20,146 nt of DNA from Temnopleurus reevesii (taxonomy: Eukaryota > Echinodermata > Echinoidea > Temnopleuroida > Temnopleuridae), in contig BQKZ01010430.1 of the NCBI GenBank assembly GCA_036244855.1, positions 1 to 20,146 on the forward strand. The letters run 5' to 3'. Positions within the stretch are counted from its first letter, which is position 1. Every line of letters starts with the position of its first letter. A program made the position numbers and the translations under genes. The notes below the pieces were generated by a model. It saw only the letters and a program-made list of their open reading frames with translations, had not been told where the DNA came from and did no database searches. Positions 8,501 through 15,632 of the stretch are shown here, piece after piece.

Positions 8501-11128
8501 TCCATCACTTCATGAAAACATGGAAGATGCATGCACATACCTCTACGCACAAACACACGTAAACTGGTAAATATAATTTATACGAAACACTACAATCAAT
8601 AAAAATTTGGGAATCATTGAAAATGGTAATCTAAGTTAAATGGCAATAAAAATTTCCAAATGTCGCACGATGTGATCGGTATTATTCAAATATATTCACT
8701 TGTGTGATTATTGAGTGCCATTTACAGTATTAAGATTTTTATATTATAATATTTGATGTAATCATGTCTTGATATTAATGTTATATAATCTATAGGACGC
8801 CATATTTGTAAACACTTTTCCGTCTACCCTTAAGGTACGGCACTTCAAATTAAAGTCAAAATACATATTACCCGCGAGACCAATGAAAGGTCTAATATCC
8901 AACGGTCAACAAAAGCAGATACATGGGTCAGTCGATAGAGCGTGTAGCTTGGAATAATGAGGCCTCCAATGGCGTGGGTTTAAACTGCAGAGCAACTGCG
9001 TTTTAAGAACACTTTTTTGTCAAATTTTACGTTTGTGACAAGATGCAATACTGTACCCTTATCAAAGAATAAGATGCTCTCAGTGTTACATTATTCTGCA
9101 CCATTGCAGGTGCAAGTTTACACTCTTTTTATAGTGTATAGATGCAAAGGCTATCTGCGGATGATTTACTTGTGTGTGTGTTCAATTTTCAACTGATTTG
9201 CAGCTGATTTGCAATGATTACCGATCTCGAGATTGTAGCTTCCTTATTATTTAACACGATATACACCATTTCCATAAAATAAAGTGGATCATGGACAACG
9301 TATTCGTACGCCGGGTATTGAATTGTGCGGCACAACAATTACAAGCCGGTTCCGATTTCAATAGGATTACAACAGACCATTGAATTGGCGTTCGACTTAA
9401 TTTTACGGAAATAGATTATATCGTGTTAGTTACAGTTTTGTTATTGATTGTGTGATACAATTATTTACTCTCAGGGAATCGTTGATACCAGGCTATACCC
9501 TGTTCGGCCATCGTCAGGCTTCATACACCACCTGTCCCGGTGAAGCTCTCTACAACGTCTTGCTGTCACACCGTCATTATGTAAGGATTCTTTTTAAAGC
9601 AACTTCCCTATTCATTTTGTACATAGAACTAAAAAAAAAAGATGGATTAATGTTTAATTTAGAATGAGGGTACATTCTTCTCAAAATGCATGCAAAATCG
9701 ATAAAGGAATGCTTTTATACCAAAGCGGAAAGCCAACATTTTCTTGACTTTTCCGGGAAAAGTAATTATAAAAATTATACAGATTGAGATTTTTTTTAAA
9801 TTGATAATCACAGATTATGTTGCCGATCGCACGAATCCTTATCAGCTGCAGGGATCGAGATATCTCTGCGACTTCGAAAATTCATAACCTTGGAATGGGT
9901 TGTCCGATCATCATCATCATCATCTTCTTCTGCTTCTTTTTTGTTCTTATTCTTCTCCATGTTCCTTAGTTTTCTTGTTATCCTTATAATGATGGTGACG
10001 ATGATGATATATTACCGATAATGACTATAAAGTTAATGATAATAACAATAATAATATTCATGATGATAATAATAATAATCATAATAATAATGATGATAAT
10101 AATAATAATGATAATTATAATAATAATGATAATTACAATGATAATAATAACCATTATCGATAATTAATATCAAATACTGTAATTTATTGTCATTATTATC
10201 ATATTGATTCATCATCGTTGATTTGAATTTTCACTATGTTCAAGCAGAGAATAAAACCATCTAATAAAAAAACATACTTCAATCAAGTACATAAAGTGTG
10301 TGAAATAGGCTATGAATATTAAAATATGAAAAATTCGTGGAGGTACCGTGTTGTAGTGGTTCTGACACTCGCCTTCCAACAAGAGGGTAGTTCAGATTCT
10401 AAACAATTTTTTGAAAGCGCTATATCCTCCCGATCCATCATTTTTCTTTCCATTGCTGCCAGTCCGAAAGAGGGCGCGACCCCGAGAATTCACGGGCGAC
10501 GAAAAAATCTCAGAGACCCAACATTCTGGCCTTCTTTCATGTCTGTACGAAGATATGATCACGCAATCTACCGGTCGTACTCGTATACCACTGGGGCAGA
10601 GCAAATATGAAACCGTTCAGAATCTGAACTAACAAGAGGGTTGTAGGTTCGAATCCCTCCCATGGCTTTAATTTCCTTCAGAAATAAATCTATTCACACT
10701 ATGCTATACACTCAGTCCAGATGAGGTGAATGGATACCTAACAGGAATATTCATGATATCTATTCCTTGAAATGCCACGTGCCATGGTGTGCGCCGGGCG
10801 CAAGCCTTGGTAATAATGATGCAAAGCGCCTTAGGCACTCAGCAGAGTGGATACGTGCGCTATATCAATTGCATTAATCATTATTATCATCATCATTATT
10901 GAAATAGTCGACATGATTGCGAGAATGTTCTTACATTACCGTTACAATTAAAGACTTGCATCAGGAATTCAATAATCAGTTAAATCTCATTATTTCATAC
11001 ATCCTTGAAAAACATTTCAAAACTGTCAAGATGTGTATCCTTTTGTAACTGGTTTTGTTTTTGTTTGACAGCTGAACATTACTGACCTTGTTGGAACGCC
11101 CTTAAATGGCGAGCAGTGCTCAATCTAA
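2519..11128 (+). CDS. PGRP: Peptidoglycan recognition protein (PGRP), seven-exon gene, predicted secreted zinc amidase
   Basis: This is the span of a gene joined from seven exons (54, 46, 164, 136, 91, 106 and 57 nt; 654 nt, 217 residues plus stop). Every junction is GT-AG and every phase agrees. The family binds bacterial peptidoglycan; amidase-type members cut the bond between N-acetylmuramate and L-alanine. The domain runs from about residue 36 to 199. The zinc ligands expected from T7 lysozyme and amidase PGRPs are all present: H67 (VVHHTDG), Y102 (DIGYNF), H176 (LFGHRQ) and C184 (TTCPG). C74 and C80 match the conserved PGRP disulfide, and C37 and C160 could form the second. A short hydrophobic N-terminus suggests secretion. 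The 3' half crosses a duplicated segment; the model uses exon 5 from the first copy and exon 6 from the second. The domain is certain; exons 1 and 2 are less so. Confidence 0.9.
2827..2945. repeat. (TG)n/(TATG)n microsatellite in PGRP intron 1
   Basis: Interrupted TG and TATG repeats. The reading frames across it, rich in C, V and Y, are artefacts of the repeat. Confidence 0.9.
2999..3044 (+). CDS. PGRP: PGRP exon 2, short N-terminal linker
   Basis: A pyrimidine-rich acceptor (ttctctctcaag) precedes 46 nt encoding DVISDLDPALLEPVN plus the first base of a split serine codon. The donor is a consensus A|gtaagt. It ends in phase 1, which is exactly what exon 3 needs. An earlier in-frame GT at 3038 would end in phase 0 and break the frame, so the 3045 donor is preferred. 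The segment is acidic and links the leader to the PGRP domain. Confidence 0.65.
3045..4277 (+). other. PGRP intron 2
   Basis: AT-rich intron with no recognisable element or gene. It ends in a pyrimidine-rich acceptor. Confidence 0.6.
4278..4441 (+). CDS. PGRP: PGRP exon 3, N-terminal part of the amidase domain
   Basis: The exon follows a ttcttgtag acceptor and ends ACAG|gtgata. It encodes residues 34 (split) to 88. These include CPEIVTRAEWGARSP, the family's usual domain start, and YAVVHHTDGSS with zinc ligand H67. The C74-X5-C80 disulfide motif follows, then the SQVRGIQ helix end. It starts in phase 1 and ends in phase 0. Only 4 bases separate the last exon base from the target-site duplication of a foldback element in the intron. 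Confidence 0.93.
4446..4601. mobile_element. 146-bp foldback element with 5-bp target-site duplication
   Basis: TAACT at 4446-4450 and 4597-4601 flanks an element at 4451-4596. Its arms are inverted copies of about 45 bp: the left starts ATGACCCGGTCACATA, and the complement of the right starts ATGCCCCGATCACATA. Both continue through 'ccggaagca' and 'gattca'. Only a short centre (4501-4550) is unpaired. It codes for nothing and would be moved by enzymes supplied elsewhere. It starts 9 bases after PGRP exon 3. Confidence 0.75.
4639..4670. repeat. Perfect 16-bp tandem duplication
   Basis: CCGATATGGATACCGG occurs twice head to tail (4639-4654, 4655-4670). The surrounding 4602-5261 of intron 3 shows nothing else recognisable. 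Confidence 0.95.
5262..5520 (+). mobile_element. tRNA-derived SINE, copy 2
   Basis: The head has 'agtagttctgacactcgcc' and a degenerate B box (cagttcaaatcctaccc). The body matches the other copies (gtgaggtgaatgga, aagccagggtgataat, gcggata) and ends at 'cgctataataaactgcgc' before a long ATT tail. It lies in PGRP intron 3 in the gene's orientation. Confidence 0.8.
5521..5780. repeat. (ATT/ATC)n microsatellite, expanded SINE tail
   Basis: About 260 bp of att and atc units follow directly on the SINE end. Poly-I, poly-N and poly-L reading frames here are artefacts. Confidence 0.93.
6011..6146 (+). CDS. PGRP: PGRP exon 4, central part of the amidase domain
   Basis: Acceptor tctatacag precedes residues 89 to 133 and the first base of G134; donor is G|gtgagc. 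The exon holds NYHMDGNGWSDIGYNF with zinc ligand Y102, then VYEGRGWDYKGAHAG, the family's most recognisable block. The start is phase 0 and the end phase 1, matching exons 3 and 5. A 541-bp foldback element begins 24 bases after the exon. Confidence 0.95.
6169..6713. mobile_element. 541-bp foldback element with TA target site in PGRP intron 4
   Basis: TA at 6169-6170 and 6712-6713 flanks inverted ends AAAGAAGAGTC and GACTCTTCTTT. Homology between the arms runs inward for about 180 bp (6171-6350 against 6530-6711). It covers TACCCCCAAATAAT-like, AGTTTGA(A/G) and GATGACATCA/GATGACGTCA blocks with indels. A TA target suits Tc1/mariner-type transposition, though no transposase is present. Related arms occur at 18620-19695. 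It begins 24 bases after exon 4; the 92-codon frame starting in exon 4 merely reads into it. Confidence 0.8.
6714..7196 (+). other. Rest of PGRP intron 4
   Basis: AT-rich, with no element or gene recognised. It ends in a pyrimidine-rich acceptor tract (tttctttttcttacag). Confidence 0.6.
7197..7287 (+). CDS. PGRP: PGRP exon 5, first and complete copy
   Basis: The acceptor tttcttacag and donor AACAG|gtaggc bound 91 nt. They encode the rest of G134, then ISMIGTYTTETPST and the helix ending LYQLLDCALN. This corresponds to the family block GIAFIG...TP...LLDCG. C160 is the likely partner of C37. From 7219 onward the exon is repeated at 8225-8293 with no base change, but only this copy has an acceptor. 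Confidence 0.93.
7691..7770 (+). repeat. tRNA-like SINE head or tRNA-derived remnant, unit 1
   Basis: The stretch has GGTCAGTCGATAGAGCG, like a polymerase III A box, and 'ggcgtgggtttaaactgc' at B-box distance. It cannot be folded as an intact tRNA by eye and no anticodon arm is convincing. It lies in the intron and recurs in unit 2 at 8914-8994, so it predates the duplication or the allelic split. Confidence 0.4.
8202..8223 (+). pseudogene. Truncated PGRP exon 6 start, unit 1
   Basis: After a normal ctctcag acceptor come 22 nt identical to the start of exon 6 (9475-9496), encoding ESLIPGY. The copy stops at the N at 8224, and exon 5 sequence follows with no donor. If this fragment were spliced to exon 5, the frame would reach TGA at 8248-8250. 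It is either an assembly join or a broken exon. Confidence 0.85.
8224..8224. other. Ambiguous base at the junction of the two duplicated units
   Basis: The only N in the window lies exactly between the end of unit 1 (inside exon 6) and the start of unit 2 (inside exon 5). This suggests a contig or haplotype join. Confidence 0.95.
8225..8293 (+). pseudogene. PGRP exon 5, 5'-truncated second copy
   Basis: These 69 nt are identical to 7219-7287 and keep the AACAG|gtaggc donor. The first 22 nt of exon 5 and its acceptor are missing, replaced by the N and an exon 6 fragment. It cannot be spliced in from upstream as written. Confidence 0.85.
8351..8526. mobile_element. Small foldback (MITE-like) element, present only in unit 2
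   Basis: Inverted ends of 21 bp bound 176 bp: 8351-8371 begins CTTCCGTGTTTTCATG and 8506-8526 is its complement with one mismatch (CATGG for CACGG). The corresponding intron of unit 1 lacks it and has only an AC/AT tract, so this looks like an insertion after the two units diverged. It has no coding capacity, and the target-site duplication is unclear because the flank is simple sequence. Confidence 0.7.
8914..8994 (+). repeat. tRNA-like SINE head or tRNA-derived remnant, unit 2
   Basis: This is the counterpart of 7691-7770 with the same A-box-like GGTCAGTCGATAGAGCG and the same 'ggcgtgggtttaaactgc'. A few substitutions separate the copies. Confidence 0.4.
9475..9580 (+). CDS. PGRP: PGRP exon 6, C-terminal part of the amidase domain
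   Basis: Acceptor ttactctcag and donor TAT|gtaagg bound 106 nt, entered in phase 2 and left in phase 0. It encodes the end of R164 and residues 165 to 199. The block YTLFGHRQASYTTCPGEALY carries zinc ligands H176 and C184 at the family spacing of eight residues. The domain ends at SHRHY, where other PGRPs have a W-P-H-Y-like motif. The first 22 nt also occur at 8202-8223. Confidence 0.95.
9907..10203. repeat. Trinucleotide microsatellites in PGRP intron 6
   Basis: A TCA/TTC tract (about 9907-9957) is followed by an imperfect GAT/AAT tract (about 9990-10203). Poly-Y, H and N frames here are artefacts. Sequence from 9581 to 9906 shows no other feature. Confidence 0.9.
10339..10876 (+). mobile_element. 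tRNA-derived SINE, copy 3, interrupted by a nested element
   Basis: The head (ccgtgttgtagtggttctgacactcgcc) is split at 10388 by a 244-bp insertion and resumes with B box GGTTCGAATCCC at 10647. The body (aatttccttcagaaataa, gatgaggtgaatggatacc, aagcgccttaggcactcagcagagtggata) ends at 'gcgctatatcaattgcatt' with an att/atc tail. Removing the insertion and one target copy restores a continuous SINE head. Confidence 0.85.
10379..10640. mobile_element. 244-bp MITE-like element with 9-bp target-site duplication, nested in a SINE
   Basis: ACAAGAGGG at 10379-10387 and 10632-10640 flanks an element at 10388-10631. The inverted ends are 17 bp with one mismatch: TAGTTCAGATTCTAAAC against TAGTTCAGATTCTGAAC. 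A 9-bp duplication suits Mutator-like or a few other DNA transposon groups; the group is not settled by the ends. The inside is GC-richer than its surroundings and has overlapping frames on both strands that match no transposase I know. Confidence 0.85.
11072..11128 (+). CDS. PGRP: PGRP exon 7, short C-terminal tail
   Basis: A strong pyrimidine tract and 'gtttgacag' acceptor precede 18 codons and TAA: LNITDLVGTPLNGEQCSI. Phase 0 matches exon 6. The tail adds an N-glycosylation sequon (N201-I-T) and a cysteine, C215, two residues from the end. That cysteine has no obvious family partner. No AATAAA signal is visible in the next 240 bases. Confidence 0.75.
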   Translation: MNITDLVGTPLNGEQCSI

Positions 11129-11364
11129 GAAGACAGTTCGACTATTGGCGGCCAAGGTACAACGGATTTGATCTAACTCTACCGCGCCCCAATATAATTC
11201 GACCAGACAAAGGAGCAACTTCCACGTAGATTTGTTGTTAATGAAATATGATTCCGTTAATTTGAACTTATTAACTGAAATTGTATAAATTTGCAATTTC
11301 TTTGACGAATGCGTTTCACATTACATATTACAAAACTGCACGCTCTGATACGTTTTACTTATGG
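11129..11364. other. 3' flank of PGRP
   Basis: Presumed 3' UTR and flank. No canonical AATAAA is present, so the transcript end cannot be placed. Confidence 0.5.
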
Positions 11365-11639
11365 GGTTCACACTGATTGCTGAAACATGAAGGTTTCAGA
11401 AAATACGGAAGCTAAAATATGCATGGATCTCAAAGATAAGATGTTCAATTCGTCAAGGCGCCTCGTTTGGGTCGAAACTACTACTAGGAAACTTTTACTA
11501 ACTCACCTTGGTGCCTTGTCTCGGACGAGAAGATGAGAATGTGACTTGAACAATCAAACAATTTCGCCTTCGTGATGCATGTATCCGCAGGGCTTCTGTA
11601 ATTTTTGAAACCTTTAGCTTTCGGGTTTTATTGTGGACC
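11365..11639. mobile_element. Foldback element A of a tandem pair
   Basis: It begins GGTTCACACTGATTGCTG and continues AAACATGAAGGTTTCAG. It ends in 'tttgaaacctttagctttcgg' and 'attgtggacc', a diverged complement. The interior (ggcgcctcgtttgggtcgaa, gacgagaag) matches element B in the same orientation. No reading frame is supported. Confidence 0.6.
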
Positions 11640-11678
11640 TAATTAGTGGCTTTCATTGATTGAATATTACAAGAAATG

Positions 11679-11945
11679 GTTTCACACTTCAAATAGTAAG
11701 GTTCACACTTAAAGCCGAAACCGAAAGGTTTCAGAAAATACGATAAAATACGGAAACTTAAAAGTTCAGTGCGAAGGCGAGCTATGTCTCGTTTGGGTAG
11801 AAAAAGCGAGGAGACCTTGTTAAGACGAGAAGGCAAGAAGTCGAGTAGGTGACTTGTAAAAACCTGCTTTGGCGCGGCACGTACAGGCGTCTGTATTTCT
11901 ATCGTAGTTTCTGAAACCTTAATGTTTCAGCTCCTAGTGTGAAAC
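11679..11945. mobile_element. Foldback element B of a tandem pair
   Basis: Outer ends GTTTCACACT (11679-11688) and AGTGTGAAAC (11936-11945) are perfect complements. Inner ends repeat the family motif: 'gaaaggtttcagaaaatacg' at about 11722 and 'ctgaaaccttaatgtttcag' near 11911-11930. The interior matches element A (gctatgtctcgtttgggtag, gacgagaag). The right end of B and the left end of A are the closest match in the pair. No clear target duplication is seen. Confidence 0.6.
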
Positions 11946-13756
11946 TAACTTTTATATCATCTGACATGTCTGAAGTACCTTCGAAAGGTGCCGCAGGTTC
12001 ACGAACGACAAATATGCGGCCAGACATGAATATCATCAAACGCTTTATTAGGGTGAAGGCCAATTACTAAACCCTCTTTGTTCAAAAGCTGTAATTGATC
12101 GCAACTTGCAGTTGATTGGAACGTGCCAATCAAAATCACTGTTTCATGCGCGTCTTGTTAAATGCACTCATCGCGTGCGCGAATGAAAATGCGCGTTACA
12201 ATTTACAAAGTTGCAGTTGATTACGAGTTGATTATGAACAACACTCCCTAAACATCCGTTGAAAAAAACGTTTTCCGCGGTTTTCGAACATCGTACATCA
12301 TTGGATTGTTCAGCTTTCCATTTATACAAACACGTGTACCAGATGTTCCACATTCATGACTCTGAAATGTCAGTGTTAATATATTCTTGTTACAAGTGCC
12401 ATCGAATGTTGCTATAATAAATTAAAAAAAAAAACAATACTTGTAACATTTATGTCGTGTTCTGGTGTACTTCTTTGATTCTTGAGCCTACAATACGGTA
12501 GAACATAGGCATTGATTGATTGATTCAATGATTCATTCAATACGGTTTATCAAAAATACTTTCATCGCGACCGAAAGGGCCATATTGACAATGTTTTCAT
12601 GAATGAAAACACTCAGAAATAATGCCAAAGGGAAAAAATTGATACAGTAATAGAATCTAAAATAAATTTGAGGTACAGTAAAACAAATTTCATGCAGCAT
12701 AAAAGGATAACATTGAAGAAGACGGTATATATATATATTAATGACGAGTTACTAAGGGTGTCAGATGAACACGATTGATTAAGATGAATTGATTTAGGCA
12801 AATATATGAAATTTATGAAAAAAGTGACGAATAGTTATTATCATTACTAGTATCATTATTATTATCATCATCATTATCATCAATACTTACCATTATTTTT
12901 ACTATTATTTCTAATATTACTCTTACTGTAATTCATGATTATTGCAAAACTTTGGTCTTAATTTTTCTAATTCAATGCACTCGATGTAGAATCGAAGGAA
13001 TTACTGAAATTAAATATGTACAGTTGCTAAAAAGAATTATACGTACTATTGTTCCTATCTGCCTATATCATTATTATAATTTTTGCAATTATATAATGCA
13101 GAATTATTGCATTTGACAGAGAGTACAATGAGTAACTTAAATTGAGCAGTTGTTAAAAAAGATATGATACATTATTCTTAATTATATTATAATTATCATT
13201 ATATTTGTTGCAAAATATGTAATATTGAAACAATATTGCGGATGATATGATAATCGATAAACACATATAAATACGTGACATTTATACCAATTACCTTGCT
13301 TTGTCATACTTCTCAATTCACTACTCGCTTGCAGATTCGCATATTATGAACAGCATAAATGTGCTTTTACGCAGTGAAAAGGATAAATATTGCCTTTCGC
13401 AAGAATGTTTTTTGATTGATCATTCTTGATTATCACTCGCTTTCGAGGTAGTTTGGTTATTTTCAGTGACATACTTTAAGCATCCGATGGTTATTGGCGC
13501 GCACCTGAAACCAAGCTTTCTGGGACGGTCAGAAAATTGACTTGGATCGGTTCCTACAACACTGGTTCGAGCCTCGGTCGCGTTTTTCGGATGATGACGT
13601 TAAAGGTTGGTCCCTCTTTAATTCTCTCTTCTTCTCCTGGCCTATATATTTAAGCTTGAACGATGCACGCTGTAAAACCAAATTTCTCCATCTCTCTTGG
13701 AAATGAAAATGAAAATGTTAATATTCCAACAGGCTTCCAAACCAAATCTTGTCTAT
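11946..13756. other. Intergenic, no gene seen
   Basis: AT-rich. It contains a possible degenerate inverted repeat (about 12079-12243, with 'cttgcagttgatt' and 'gttgcagttgatt'), (TTGA)n-like sequence near 12514, an ATT/ATC microsatellite (12837-12925) and a TATATATTTAAG motif at 13643 without a recognised downstream gene. Reading frames on either strand are short and resemble nothing I know. Confidence 0.5.
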
Positions 13757-14010
13757 CTAAACATTAAATGATGGAAATCCCCCTTGCGTCGATGAAAGTC
13801 GACCCCCTTCTGTGGTTACCACCGAGCCCTGTGTATTGGATGATACCCGGAGCGTTGAACCCGCATCCGTCCAGTAAAGAAGACCAGCATGGTACGATAT
13901 AAAGCCCCTCACTGTAACTGTCTCCTGAAGGAAGTTCACCACATTCGTGCCATCGAGATCCATGGAGATGATATATGCTATGCTGCTATCCACAAGGAAG
14001 ATTTTATCAG
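13757..14010 (-). CDS. YWTD (LDLR class B) beta-propeller gene, 3' exon with stop
   Basis: After a minus-strand acceptor (ctcatttttag) the exon opens in phase 1 and runs 84 codons to TAG at 13759-13757. It encodes DKIFLVDSS, then ISMDLDGTNVVNFL, the usual strand-turn-strand of a YWTD blade, then GLLYWTDAGS. The first strands VYFS, IFLV and LYWT are 42 and 41 residues apart across the two exons, the normal YWTD period. These propellers sit in extracellular parts of LDL receptor relatives. The 30 or so residues after YWTD are rich in S, T and G and fit a blade poorly. The true exon may therefore end at an internal donor, or the protein may be truncated. Confidence 0.75.
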
Positions 14011-14807
14011 CTAAAAATGAGATAAAAAAAACCGAATGAAATAAATGAAAAGCAAAAACAGTCAAACCTCTTTATAAAAAGCAGCTCTCATTATAAGAAG
14101 ATAATTTTCCTCGTCCAATCTCTTTCTATTCTATTCAAATGCCAACCGAATGCCTTCAATATCGGTCAGGCATGTTCTTTCTACAATCCTAGTTCATGGA
14201 GGGTTATTCGAATTTCATAAACGCTTTAGCATGTACCATCTTGCTTGATAATACTTAGCCTCGAAATTCAAGCTATACACGTTTAACTAAAACTCTTCCA
14301 GTCCTTGTAACAATTATAAAGTAACTTTTCACGAAATTAACAAAACAATAGACAAGCAATAAGTTTCCAATAAATATGGGCAAATGGTTTATCCACCTTT
14401 TGTTAAAAACATGCCCAACTTCCGGGGGTTATTTTAGAATTCAGTTGGTGGGACATATTTCAAGGTATATTTGTGTCAAATTTATCGCCTTATATGGAAA
14501 TTTTTATCTTGTAATTTGACCAAACGTGGGGCATATTTTTACCACTAATAGTGTAGACAGTATATTGCCCGCAGTGGTAAAAATTTTGCCCAATATTTTA
14601 GGATTGTGCCATAACCAAACCAAAGGGTCAGGAGTTTAGCCAACAAGTTGCTGCAAAAATACTCATGAGGATATACATCATTAATATTCTAGCAATGTTT
14701 TCAAACATTTCTCATTAAAATATAATATATATGGGTTAAATAACTAGAACTAAGTTTTAAAAGAAAGCTTTTGATGGCCAGCTATCTGTGTATTTAATAA
14801 TTCTTAC
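14011..14807 (-). other. Intron of the YWTD gene
   Basis: 797-nt GT-AG intron. It contains a hairpin: GGGCATATTTTTACCACT at 14529-14546 and its near complement at 14573-14591 (two differences). Otherwise nothing recognised. Confidence 0.7.
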
Positions 14808-14929
14808 TGTCAATGTCGATGGTTAATAAAAGAACATCAGTCAGCGGTGAACCTGAATAGATCACCATGCGATTGGCTCCATCACAAGCAATGCGCTCGG
14901 TTGTGTTATCATGACTGAAGTATACGTGT
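14808..14929 (-). CDS. YWTD (LDLR class B) beta-propeller gene, internal exon
   Basis: Minus-strand acceptor (cttgtttgatag) and donor GACA|gtaaga bound 122 nt, entered in phase 2 and left in phase 1; the next exon needs phase 1. It encodes HVYFSHDNTTERIACDGANR, then VIYSGSPLTDVLLLTIDID. This is a blade whose YWTD is degenerate (VYFS), with the D-G-x-N-R turn typical of the family. NTT is a possible glycosylation site. No preceding exon ending in phase 2 was found in 14930-17399, so the gene's 5' part is unplaced. Confidence 0.8.
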
Positions 14930-15632
14930 CTATCAAACAAGAAAAATGAAATGTCATATACAATCATACTTCTATGAGGAAGATAGTGCTTCAAGGTAAA
15001 TTATGAGTGACAGCCATCTTGAATAATAGTTGAATATGAGAAGGTGGGGGTCACAGCATATTGAGAGGGCCGGTATGCCAATCCAGTACATCTTACAGTT
15101 TATATATTTCTATTCAAATGTATATTATATTTCTATTCAAATGTATCTCCAATCATGACAATTGACAAGGACGTCATTGACTGAACTGAATTTCTTCCAT
15201 TTAGTCTCGTTCCACTTTCTATTGCTTTGTGTATTATTTTCTCAAAGGATGTTTAGTATGACGTGACGTGAGTCAACAGAAATGAATAAGAGAACCCATC
15301 AGTTATTGCAATTAGCGATGCTTTGCCTCAAATAAACAATTTGATAAATGATGTTGCAGTCACACCCTTTTAGTGCTATATAATTATTCCAATTAAAATG
15401 ATAACATGACATGGAAAACCCACGAAAACCTACTTGACCATCGTATTTCTGTTTCGTAGAAAATAACGAGTCAAGCGTTTAAACAGTACTCTATCATGAT
15501 TCACGAATGATGCTTACTTTGATATCAGCAAAATTTGATATAAATATTCGTGCCATCTATCCCTCACAATAACTTAGTAACAAACATTAAAATGACAATT
15601 ACACCAGGGATGAAAGATTACGTTTTATATGA
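14930..15632. other. AT-rich, no gene seen
   Basis: A direct repeat of 21 bp (TATATTTCTATTCAAATGTA plus T) lies at 15103-15123 and 15126-15146. Nothing else is recognised; it probably lies in an upstream intron of the minus-strand YWTD gene. Confidence 0.5.

Larger units (their letters stand above)
8225..9496 (+). repeat. Intragenic duplication, unit 2
   Basis: This is the second copy of 7219-8223. It continues without a break into the rest of exon 6. Compared with unit 1 it carries an extra 176-bp foldback element at 8351-8526 and about 50 extra bases near 9050-9108, with scattered substitutions in the intron. Confidence 0.93.

Noticed and set aside
7691..8994. Two possible tRNA genes
   Set aside because: A- and B-box-like motifs are present, but no full cloverleaf or anticodon arm. 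They are treated as tRNA-derived remnants.
10326..10632. Three overlapping frames on both strands
   Set aside because: They lie in the SINE and the element nested in it; none resembles a transposase.
12079..12243. Possible inverted repeat with 'ttgcagttgatt' motifs
   Set aside because: The arms match too poorly by eye to set borders.
13643..13654. TATATATTTAAG as a plus-strand promoter
   Set aside because: No gene follows on the plus strand; in this AT content the motif is expected by chance.
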